A DNA stretch of 35,790 bases from positions 1-35,790 of the forward strand of contig CALJVH010000030.1 in NCBI GenBank assembly GCA_937974645.1, in the 5' to 3' direction. The DNA comes from an uncultured archaeon (GTDB lineage: Archaea; Thermoproteota; Nitrososphaeria_A; Caldarchaeales; Wolframiiraptoraceae). The notes under the pieces are model-generated. The model was not told the DNA's origin and did no database searches. It worked only from the letters and a program-made list of their open reading frames with translations. Of the stretch, positions 6,022-12,818 are shown one piece after another (within the stretch, counting starts at the first letter, position 1; each line of letters starts with the position of its first letter). The translations under genes and the position numbers were made by a program.

Positions 6022-7002
6022 ATGAGGCTTCACGCCGGGATCTGCGGGAGCTTCCCGAGGCCTCCAGCGCTCCGGAAAGCCTTTGACGATCTCTCCGAGG
6101 ACAGGATAGGCGAGGGCGAGTTCAAGAGGATCCTAATGGAATGTACCCGCGATGTTGTAAGGCTTCAAGAAAAAGCCGGAATGACCATCTTGACCAGCGG
6201 CCTCCTCTTGTGGCATGATCTCTTCAGGCCGTTCACGAGGGGGCTCGAGGGCTTGGAGGCCGGCAGGCTCATCAGGTTCTTCGACAACAACTTCTACTAC
6301 AGGTGCCCCACGATAATACGCAGGATCCGGTGGAGGAAGCCGATAACACGTGAGGAGGTTCAGGAGGCCAAGAAGAGTTCACGTGAACTAGTTAAGGCGA
6401 TCATCCCGGGCCCCTTCACGTTTCTAAAGCTCTCGGAGAACAGGTTCTATGCCTCCGAAGATGAGCTGCTCGATGACTTGATCGAGGCCTTGATGGCCGA
6501 GGTTGGCGCGCTGAAAGATTCGGCCGACCTGATCCAAGTTGATGAGCCATCTCTCGTGGACCCTGAGCTCGGGAGAGCCGAGAGGCTTAGGGGCGTTGAT
6601 ATTGTCAACGAGTTTCTCTCAAGGCTGGGTATTCCCAGCGATAAGGTCGTCGTCGCGACATACTTCAACCTCGACCCGGAGAGATATGCCACGCTCCTCG
6701 ATCTTCGAGCTGGTCTCCATGTAGACCTGAAGTCCACGCCCACCGAGGCCGACTTAGCACTCAGGGAGCATGTGTTCGACGGGCCGATTTTAAGCCTGGG
6801 GATCATAGATTCGAGGAGCATCTATCCGGAGGATCCTCGCGAGGTAGTTTACCGCGTGAAGACCTATATGGACTCCATCTCGCCGGAGACCTTGATCTTC
6901 TCGACGAGTTCCTGGCTCGATTACATTCCTTATAATGAGGCCGTTAGGAGGCTTGATGCCCTCGGCAGGATTCTGGCCGAGGCGGAGGTGAGGTTCATAT
7001 GA
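6022..7002 (+). CDS. MetE-like protein without zinc ligands (non-catalytic partner)
   Basis: A 326-residue TIM-barrel protein of the methionine synthase II fold: it starts HAGICGSFPRP and has IQVDEPSL (about 171-178). The zinc/homocysteine-binding positions are not conserved. Where MetE has H-x-C it reads ATYFN (about 212-216), where the zinc-ligating Glu is expected it reads VDLKS, and where P-D-C-G-L is expected it reads TSSWL (295-299). It therefore resembles the N-terminal, non-catalytic half of MetE. It sits directly upstream of a complete catalytic half, overlapping it by 4 bases (ATGA), so the two are translationally coupled and probably act together. Split MetE pairs are known in other archaea such as Sulfolobales. 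Confidence 0.75.
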   Translation: MRLHAGICGSFPRPPALRKAFDDLSEDRIGEGEFKRILMECTRDVVRLQEKAGMTILTSGLLLWHDLFRPFTRGLEGLEAGRLIRFFDNNFYYRCPTIIRRIRWRKPITREEVQEAKKSSRELVKAIIPGPFTFLKLSENRFYASEDELLDDLIEALMAEVGALKDSADLIQVDEPSLVDPELGRAERLRGVDIVNEFLSRLGIPSDKVVVATYFNLDPERYATLLDLRAGLHVDLKSTPTEADLALREHVFDGPILSLGIIDSRSIYPEDPREVVYRVKTYMDSISPETLIFSTSSWLDYIPYNEAVRRLDALGRILAEAEVRFI

Positions 7003-7988
7003 GCTACACGCTTCCGGACAAACTTAGGACGACCGTGGTCGGGAGCTACCCATACTTTCCCGAGGCTATCAAAGCGTTTCAGCTCAGGAAACGTGGCGAC
7101 CGCGGCCCCGAATACGAGACACTTGTCAGAGAGGCGACCAAGAAGGCTGTCATGGATTACCTTGATGCCGGAATAGATATTCTGGCCGATGGCGAGCAGC
7201 GAAGAGAGGATATGGCGGTCTTCTTCGCCGAGGAGCTCGGGGGCTTCGAGATAAGCGAGCCGGTCAGGATCTTCGATAATGTTTACTTTAGGAAGCCCGT
7301 GATAACCGGGAAGATCTGCTGGAAGCATGAGATAACGGTGGAGGACTGGAGGTACGCCTCGAGCCTCGCGGCCGGGAGACCAATGAAGGTGACCCTCACG
7401 GGCCCATACACCATGTTCTCTTGGAGCTTTGATAAGTTCTATGGAGACATGAGGGGCGTGATTCTCGATTTGGCCGAGGCTTATAGGAAGGAGATAGAGG
7501 TACTCGCGAGGGCCGGAGCGATATTCATCCAGATCGATGAGCCAGCGCTTTCGACCCGAGCTGAGAAAAGGGATGTGCTGGTCGCGGGCGAGGCCTTCGA
7601 GATAATGTTCGGGGGATTGGATAATGTTAAGAGGATAACTCACATATGCTATGGCAGGCTGGAGAGGCTTTTCCCCGAGATCATGGACTTCCCAATAGAC
7701 CAGTACGACTTCGAGACCAAGAACAGGAACTACGAGCTCCTAGACCTGCTGAAGGAGTATTCCTTCGACAAGGAGCTGGCCCTCGGCGTGATAGACGTTC
7801 ATAACTCGAGGGTCGAGACTGTTGAGGAGATTATGAACGGGATCGCGAGGGGCTTGGAGCTTCTGCCGCCAGAGAAGCTCTACATAAAGCCGGACTGCGG
7901 ATTGAAGAGGCTTAAGCGGGAGACTGCCCTCGCGAAGCTCAAAAACATGGTCAAGGCCGCTGGGAGAGCTAGAGAAGAGCTAGCTTAA
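6999..7988 (+). CDS. metE: MetE-like cobalamin-independent methionine synthase, catalytic unit
   Basis: A 329-residue MetE C-terminal-type barrel with all zinc ligands: H215 and C217 in THICYG, E239 in DFETKN, and C300 in PDCGLK. IQIDEPAL (177-184) contacts homocysteine in the family. It transfers a methyl group to homocysteine, or from an unknown methyl donor: stand-alone archaeal core-MetE enzymes can use methylcobamide-type donors rather than polyglutamyl methyl-folate, so the donor is uncertain. The start ATG at 6999 overlaps the stop of the upstream MetE-like gene. It converges with glyA, overlapping by 9 bases at 7980-7988. Nearby SHMT and MetF-like genes supply the C1 context. Confidence 0.85.
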   Translation: MSYTLPDKLRTTVVGSYPYFPEAIKAFQLRKRGDRGPEYETLVREATKKAVMDYLDAGIDILADGEQRREDMAVFFAEELGGFEISEPVRIFDNVYFRKPVITGKICWKHEITVEDWRYASSLAAGRPMKVTLTGPYTMFSWSFDKFYGDMRGVILDLAEAYRKEIEVLARAGAIFIQIDEPALSTRAEKRDVLVAGEAFEIMFGGLDNVKRITHICYGRLERLFPEIMDFPIDQYDFETKNRNYELLDLLKEYSFDKELALGVIDVHNSRVETVEEIMNGIARGLELLPPEKLYIKPDCGLKRLKRETALAKLKNMVKAAGRAREELA

Positions 7989-9275
7989 GATCAGTGAACC
8001 GATTTCCTCCGCAATTCTCCTGACGTCGACGTCGAATGTATAGTGGACTCTCGTGAAGTTCTTCCTGAACTCTATCACCCGCCTCCTCACCTCTGATGAG
8101 TCTTCTCGACCCTTCACGACCCTGTAAATGAGCCCCGCCACTTCTATCATGTCGTCCTCTCTCATTCCGATCCTCGTAACCTCTTGGACGCCTATCCTTA
8201 TCCCGGATGGGTTCTCGATGTCGCTGGGCCCATCCCATGGCAGTATATTCTTGTTTACGATTATGTTCGCCTCCTCTAGGGCCTTGGCACACTTCGCTCC
8301 GCCGCCATCGCCTCGGACGTCAAGGAGGACTTGATGCGTCTTCGTGAATCCCCATTTCTCGCCCAAGACCTTGAAGCCCCTTGCATGAAGCTCCTCAGCC
8401 AGGCGCCTCGAGTTCCGGAGTATCTGGCTCGCATACTCCTGCCCAAATTCCCTCATCTCCAGCGATGCCACGCCGATGGCGGCCAGCCTATGGAGATGGT
8501 GGTTCGAGACAAAGACGGGAAAAACGATCTTCGATGCCCTCTCGTATATCTCGTCGCTACTCGTTATTATCGCCCCACCCTGCGGACCTGGAAAAGTTTT
8601 GTGTGTCGAGGTCGTGATCACATCCGCTCCCTCCTCCAGCGGATTCGGGTAAACCCTGCCGGCTATGAGGCCGAGGACGTGTGCCGCGTCGTAGACCAGC
8701 TTTGCTCCGACCTCGCGGGCCGCCTCCGAAACCTCCTTAACCGGGTGCGGGAAGATGATGACGCTGGCTCCGAGAACTATAATCCTCGGGAACCTTTCCC
8801 TGATAATCTTGACGGCGCCATCCACGTCCATCATCATTTCCTCCGGTATTATCGGAAGCTCGATGGGCTTAATCCCGAGCCTCCCGAGTATCCCATATCG
8901 GGAGTGGCTGACGTGAGCTCCTCCGGGCAGCGGCAGAACTGCCGCCTCATCGCCGGACTTCGCCAAGCACGCGAATGCTGTCGCGTTGGCGATCGTGCCC
9001 GAAATCGGCCTAACATCAGAGTACTTTGCCGCGAATAGCTCCGCGAAGATCCTTGAAACCCTGACCTCGAGTTCGTCCACGTACCTCGTTCCTTGGTAGA
9101 AGCGCTTAAAAGGCAGACCCTCCGCATAGCGGTGCATGGCGTCGGAGAGGTAAACAGCATCAACAAGAGGCGATGTAACGTTCTCGGACGCTATCAGATT
9201 AATGCACTCACTCCTTCTCCAAACATTATGCCTCTTGGCCAGATCCAATATCTCCTTCAGCTCGTTATCATGCAT
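7980..9275 (-). CDS. glyA: Serine hydroxymethyltransferase
   Basis: 431 residues from ATG 9275. PLP-dependent interconversion of serine and glycine with transfer of the C1 unit to a tetrahydropterin. Visible motifs are NLIASENVTS (26-35), RFYQGTRYVDELE (58-70), VYDAAH with the PLP-ring Asp196, and STHKTFPGPQGG with the Schiff-base Lys226. The frame is open to 9479, but ATG 9275 gives the family length and is preceded by GAAAGAGGAC, a good ribosome binding site. The upstream extension would overlap the divergent membrane-protein gene. It feeds C1 units to the MetF-like and MetE-like enzymes alongside. Confidence 0.95.
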   Translation of the reverse strand: MHDNELKEILDLAKRHNVWRRSECINLIASENVTSPLVDAVYLSDAMHRYAEGLPFKRFYQGTRYVDELEVRVSRIFAELFAAKYSDVRPISGTIANATAFACLAKSGDEAAVLPLPGGAHVSHSRYGILGRLGIKPIELPIIPEEMMMDVDGAVKIIRERFPRIIVLGASVIIFPHPVKEVSEAAREVGAKLVYDAAHVLGLIAGRVYPNPLEEGADVITTSTHKTFPGPQGGAIITSSDEIYERASKIVFPVFVSNHHLHRLAAIGVASLEMREFGQEYASQILRNSRRLAEELHARGFKVLGEKWGFTKTHQVLLDVRGDGGGAKCAKALEEANIIVNKNILPWDGPSDIENPSGIRIGVQEVTRIGMREDDMIEVAGLIYRVVKGREDSSEVRRRVIEFRKNFTRVHYTFDVDVRRIAEEIGSLILS

Positions 9276-9310
9276 GTCCTCTTTCAACCAACTTGAGCGC
9301 AGGAGATGTC

Positions 9311-9340
9311 TTAATAAGCTTTCAAGAGATATCTTAATAG
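9311..9340. promoter_or_regulatory. Divergent promoter region between glyA and the membrane protein
   Basis: Two TATA-like elements sit back to back. TTAATAAGC (9311-9319) fits glyA on the minus strand with a short leader holding its ribosome binding site. ATCTTAATAG (9331-9340) lies about 28 bases before the plus-strand ATG at 9364, fitting a leaderless transcript. Confidence 0.45.
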
Positions 9341-9363
9341 GCCCTGATGTTCCGAGAAGTTCC

Positions 9364-10125
9364 ATGAACTCAGAAATACAGAGAGCTGCTAGAAAGCTGA
9401 GCCTCGATGTCGCGTTGCTCGCGAGCTTCAGCTCCTTATACATGGTTGTCTTGAAAATGCTTCCCGGAATACCGGCCATAGGCTTCCCCGGGGTAAAGAT
9501 CGAGATCGCCGTAGCTCTCTCCCCAATTTACGGCCTGATATTGGGCCACGTTCTCGGGCCCGCTTCGCTGCTCATCGGGACGCTCATGGCCATGACCCTT
9601 CTCCCGGGAAAATACACGCTCTTCAACTACGTGACAATATTCGCCGCGCCGCTCGGCGCGCTAACATCCTCCCTCACCTTCGATCAAGGGAGGATGCTCG
9701 GGCTCCCGAAATGGGTTTACGCCGTCGGAATCTACGGCGCGATGCTGGCCATCTGGTATGCGACGGACGTCGGGAGACTCACAGCTATCTTCACGATGTA
9801 CTATGTGGCCGCCGTGGTGCTGGTAATCGCCGGCGGGATCGCCGGCTCCTCGGGCGGGCGGATTGGGCGATCGACCCTCAAAATACTGGCTGGATGTGCT
9901 TCAGGAATCTTCGCCGATCACTTTTACGGCAGCCTTGCGGCGATAATAGTCTTCAGGCACATGCTTGGATCATTTGATCCGGAGGCCATGGCGGCCTGGT
10001 ACTTGGCCGCGATCCCAGTGGTGGGTATTGAGAGGGGGCTCATGATCGTCTTCTCGTTCGCCGTGGCATTCAACCTCTATCTCCTCCTCAGGAAGTCGAG
10101 GTATCTCAGGGCGAGGGTGGAGTAG
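9364..10125 (+). CDS. Polytopic membrane protein, possible ECF S-component-like
   Basis: 253 residues with about six to seven hydrophobic segments: roughly 12-30, 42-62, 65-82, 92-108, 121-140, 145-170, 180-200 and 215-240. I do not recognise a definite family. The size, a leading short charged N-terminus and the glycine-rich ALSPIYGLILGHVLGP segment are reminiscent of substrate-binding S components of ECF vitamin transporters; two ECF ATPases lie elsewhere in the window (16294-18080), but this link is inference. The start ATG 9364 has a TATA box 28 bases upstream. Only one base separates its stop from the TTG of the MetF-like gene, so the two form an operon, and a C1-cofactor-related substrate would make sense. 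Confidence 0.5.
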   Translation: MNSEIQRAARKLSLDVALLASFSSLYMVVLKMLPGIPAIGFPGVKIEIAVALSPIYGLILGHVLGPASLLIGTLMAMTLLPGKYTLFNYVTIFAAPLGALTSSLTFDQGRMLGLPKWVYAVGIYGAMLAIWYATDVGRLTAIFTMYYVAAVVLVIAGGIAGSSGGRIGRSTLKILAGCASGIFADHFYGSLAAIIVFRHMLGSFDPEAMAAWYLAAIPVVGIERGLMIVFSFAVAFNLYLLLRKSRYLRARVE

Positions 10126-10126
10126 T

Positions 10127-11149
10127 TTGAGCGGTTGCCCGAAGCGCATCCTGAATGGGCCTTGCGGCGGGATGAGGCAGGATGGCACCTGCGAGCTTGG
10201 GGATAGGCGATGCATCTTCTCAGAAAAATATCCGTCAAGAATTATCCTAGATCCGGGATTCAAGTTTAGGCCCGAGGTCCGGAGGAGGCAGAGCTTCACT
10301 AGGCTGCTCATGGAGGTTGAGGAAGAAGCTGTTTGGATCGCCGAGATCCCGCCGAGCGTTAAGGCGTTTGAGGATATTGGTCTTCTTGAAGATCTATCAT
10401 TCACAGCTCTAAGCGTTCCCGATAACCCGCTTGCGAGGCTACACGTTGAGCCCACAGTCTTCGCCCAACTGCTCAAGGAGAAGATTAGATGCGAGCTCAT
10501 GATCCACCTCACATGCAGGGATTTGAGCAGGCTCGCGATAAAGTCTAGGATAATGGCGCTCGGGTTATGCGGCGTGGAGCACATCCTAGCCCTTACGGGA
10601 GATCATCCGAGCCTAGGGCCGGAGGAGGAGACGAGCCCGGTCTTCGACCTTGACTCTATCAGGCTGATTTACTTGGCGAGGATAATGTCGGATTATGGCT
10701 TCGATGAGCTGGGAAATAGGCTTCAGCTCAAACCGAGGATGCAAGTCGGCGCGGGGTTGAATCCCTATCTGCCACTAGAGCTCGAGGTCTCGAGGGCCCT
10801 GCGAAAACTGGAGGCCGGAGCAGAGTTTCTCGTAACCCAGCTCATCTTTGATGTCGAGCCCGTGGAGACTCTCCTCAGAGCTTTAAAGGATGCTGGAGTG
10901 AGCATCCCAATCTTCATAGGATTCCTGATAGCTGAGGGGGAAACTGCTCGCCGAGCCATCGAGGTTATAGGGCTATCTCAAGCCGGCATCCAGCAGGATA
11001 TCGGAAAACTTGTTGAAGGGTACGTGGGGATGCTTGAAAGGCTTAGGAAAGTCTACGGCCCGGTGGGCGCCTTCGTATCGACCTTAGGCAAGATTAAGAA
11101 CCTCGAACCTTGGGATCAGGCTTTCAGGTCGTATTTCATGAAAGCTTAA
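10127..11149 (+). CDS. Methylenetetrahydrofolate reductase-like protein with N-terminal MetV-type Cys motif
   Basis: 340 residues. Residues 4-31 (C4-P-K...N-G-P-C13-G-G...C22-E...C29) match the cysteine motif of MetV / the MTHFR C-terminal domain family (PF12225-type), which binds zinc or Fe-S and partners MetF in acetogens. The rest is a MetF-like barrel: HLTCRDLSR, LALTGDHPSLG, VGAGLNPYLP and EFLVTQLIFDVEP, the FAD/pterin-binding strands. It would reduce methylene- to methyl-tetrahydropterin, supplying MetE. Here the MetV-like motif precedes MetF in one chain. The start is TTG at 10127, preceded by GGGTGGAG, one base after the membrane-protein stop. FAD and electron-donor use are inferred from the family. 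Confidence 0.8.
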   Translation: MSGCPKRILNGPCGGMRQDGTCELGDRRCIFSEKYPSRIILDPGFKFRPEVRRRQSFTRLLMEVEEEAVWIAEIPPSVKAFEDIGLLEDLSFTALSVPDNPLARLHVEPTVFAQLLKEKIRCELMIHLTCRDLSRLAIKSRIMALGLCGVEHILALTGDHPSLGPEEETSPVFDLDSIRLIYLARIMSDYGFDELGNRLQLKPRMQVGAGLNPYLPLELEVSRALRKLEAGAEFLVTQLIFDVEPVETLLRALKDAGVSIPIFIGFLIAEGETARRAIEVIGLSQAGIQQDIGKLVEGYVGMLERLRKVYGPVGAFVSTLGKIKNLEPWDQAFRSYFMKA

Positions 11150-11202
11150 AGTAGAATATGCGCCATAAATCTTAAATCAGGAGTGATGGGAAGACATTTT
11201 AG

Positions 11203-11252
11203 ATGATGACCGCCCGCATCAGCTGAGTTGTGATGATGGATCAACCAGCTGA
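11203..11252 (+). ncRNA. C/D box sRNA guiding 2'-O-methylation, D guide complementary to 16S rRNA 5' end
   Basis: A complete archaeal C/D box layout: box C ATGATGA (11203-11209), 13-base guide, box D' CTGA (11223-11226), 3-base spacer, box C' GTGATGA (11230-11236), 12-base guide TGGATCAACCAG, box D CTGA (11249-11252). The second guide is complementary to GGUUGAUCC, the near-universal sequence at the start of archaeal 16S rRNA. The base paired five positions before box D would be the first U of GGUU, near position 8 in E. coli numbering. The D' guide CCGCCCGCATCAG has no target I can name. It lies in the intergenic space between the MetF-like gene and tldD. Confidence 0.85.
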
Positions 11253-11272
11253 AGTATAACACAATGGGCTAC

Positions 11273-11310
11273 TTTTCATTACATGATCAACATTTTCATT
11301 ACTTGATCCA
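11273..11310 (+). repeat. Tandem 18-base direct repeats upstream of tldD
   Basis: TTTTCATTACATGATCAA (11273-11290) and TTTTCATTACTTGATCCA (11293-11310) agree at 16 of 18 positions, with a 20-base period, about two helical turns. They end 10 bases before the tldD TATA box, where an archaeal activator or repressor would bind. Confidence 0.6.
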
Positions 11311-11320
11311 GGGCTGGATT

Positions 11321-11330
11321 AGTTTTAAAG
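11321..11330 (+). promoter_or_regulatory. TATA box for tldD
   Basis: AGTTTTAAAG, centred about 29 bases before ATG 11355; leaderless transcript expected. Confidence 0.5.
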
Positions 11331-11354
11331 CCCGCCTACTTCCAAGAATGACTG

Positions 11355-12803
11355 ATGGTTGAGGATCTCCTAAAATATGCTGTTGAAGAGGCCGGCATGC
11401 TTGGCGCCCAATATGCAGAGGCCAGATATCAGAAAGATGTCAGGGATGCCATTCTCTTGAAAAATGGATCTCCGGAGATCACCGCGAGATCCGTTGATGA
11501 GGGTATTAGCGTGAGGGTTCTCGTGGATGGGGCTTTTGGATTCTCCTCAACGCCATTCCTCAGTAGATCATCTCTCCGGAAGGCATTTAAAGCTGCCTTC
11601 TCCATGGCTAGAGCAGCATCGCGGCTTAGAATGGAGAAGGTCGCCCTAAGCGAGGAAGACATGTCCAAGGCGAAGGTCGAAGTGAAGCCGAGGATAAGAT
11701 TTGACGCCGTTGACCTCGGTGCTAAAATAGAGTTCCTCAGCGAGGTTGACAAATCCATTTTGGAAGTCGCTGAGAGGCGGGGTGTAAAGGCGATGAGGAT
11801 CCTAGAAGTCGGGAAACTCGATCTCGAGAAATGGATTATGAATAGTGATGGCGCCGACATCTTCACACGAATCCCGAGAACGTATTTCGAGTACATCATA
11901 ACGCTCCATTCGCCTCAACATGGCAGCATTCAAAGGTTCCAACATCTTGGAGAGGCCAGGGGCTGGGAGGCCGTCGAGGCATGGAGACCGGTCGAGACCA
12001 TATCTGACGAAGTTAAGCGGGTATCCGAGGTCTTGCTGCACGGCACCACTCCGCCGAGGGATGCCGTCGACGTCGTGCTCGGGCCGGAGGTCGTTGGAAT
12101 AATCTGCCATGAATCCGCCGGACATCCGAGCGAGGCGGATAGGGTTCTCGGCAGGGAGCTCGCTCAAGGAGGTGGTAGCTACATCAAGCCCGAGCTGCTT
12201 GGAACTAGGATAGGTTCAGAAGTTGTAACCGTGGTTGATGATCCGAGGGTCTCAAACTCCTTCGGTTATAGCCCCTACGACGATGAGGGCGTCCCGGGAA
12301 GGGAGCGGAAGCTGATAGAGAATGGTGCCTTGAAGGAGCTTTTACATAACCGGGAGACCGCGGCGATATTCGGTGCTAAGAGCAATGGAGCAGCAAGGTC
12401 AGCGGGCTACGACCTTGAGCCGATCATACGGATGTCGACGACGTACATGAAGCCCGGAGACCACTCATTCGAAGAGCTTATCGAGGATATACGTGAGGGT
12501 GTCTACATCAGGAGCTACCAAGAGTGGAACATAGATGACAAGCGCTGGAATCAGAGATACGTCGGCGTCGAGGCATACAGGATTGCTGGCGGCGAGCTGA
12601 GGGAGCCCGTGAGAAAACCAGTCCTAGAGATTACAACAGAGGAGCTCTACTCTTCTGTGGATGCTGTTGGAAGAGATCTAGCATTCTTCGCAGGCTACTG
12701 TGGGAAGGGAGATCCGATGCAAGGAATTCCGGTCTGGATGGGCGGCCCGCATATCAGGCTTAGAAAGATGAGGCTAGGACTGTTTCCAGCACAAGCGGAT
12801 TGA
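11355..12803 (+). CDS. tldD: TldD-type metalloprotease
   Basis: 482 residues, the usual TldD length. The zinc site H252-E253-x3-H257 (CHESAGHPSEADR) is intact, and the conserved C-terminal CGKG...GIPVWMGGP is present. TldD normally works with the inactive homologue TldE/PmbA as a heterodimer that degrades or processes unfolded peptides. No tldE is adjacent, so the partner must be elsewhere or absent. The start ATG at 11355 is supported by the TATA box at 11321-11330. It converges with the DP2 gene with a 15-base gap. It is monocistronic here. Confidence 0.92.
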   Translation: MVEDLLKYAVEEAGMLGAQYAEARYQKDVRDAILLKNGSPEITARSVDEGISVRVLVDGAFGFSSTPFLSRSSLRKAFKAAFSMARAASRLRMEKVALSEEDMSKAKVEVKPRIRFDAVDLGAKIEFLSEVDKSILEVAERRGVKAMRILEVGKLDLEKWIMNSDGADIFTRIPRTYFEYIITLHSPQHGSIQRFQHLGEARGWEAVEAWRPVETISDEVKRVSEVLLHGTTPPRDAVDVVLGPEVVGIICHESAGHPSEADRVLGRELAQGGGSYIKPELLGTRIGSEVVTVVDDPRVSNSFGYSPYDDEGVPGRERKLIENGALKELLHNRETAAIFGAKSNGAARSAGYDLEPIIRMSTTYMKPGDHSFEELIEDIREGVYIRSYQEWNIDDKRWNQRYVGVEAYRIAGGELREPVRKPVLEITTEELYSSVDAVGRDLAFFAGYCGKGDPMQGIPVWMGGPHIRLRKMRLGLFPAQAD

Positions 12804-12818
12804 ACGATTCACCTGACG

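Noticed and set aside
8331-9038. Plus-strand ORF of 235 codons opposite glyA
   Set aside because: Shadow of the SHMT coding sequence, whose own frame contains all catalytic motifs.
9276-9479. N-terminal extension of SHMT to 9479
   Set aside because: It overlaps the divergent promoter and membrane-protein start; ATG 9275 has a ribosome binding site and gives the family length.
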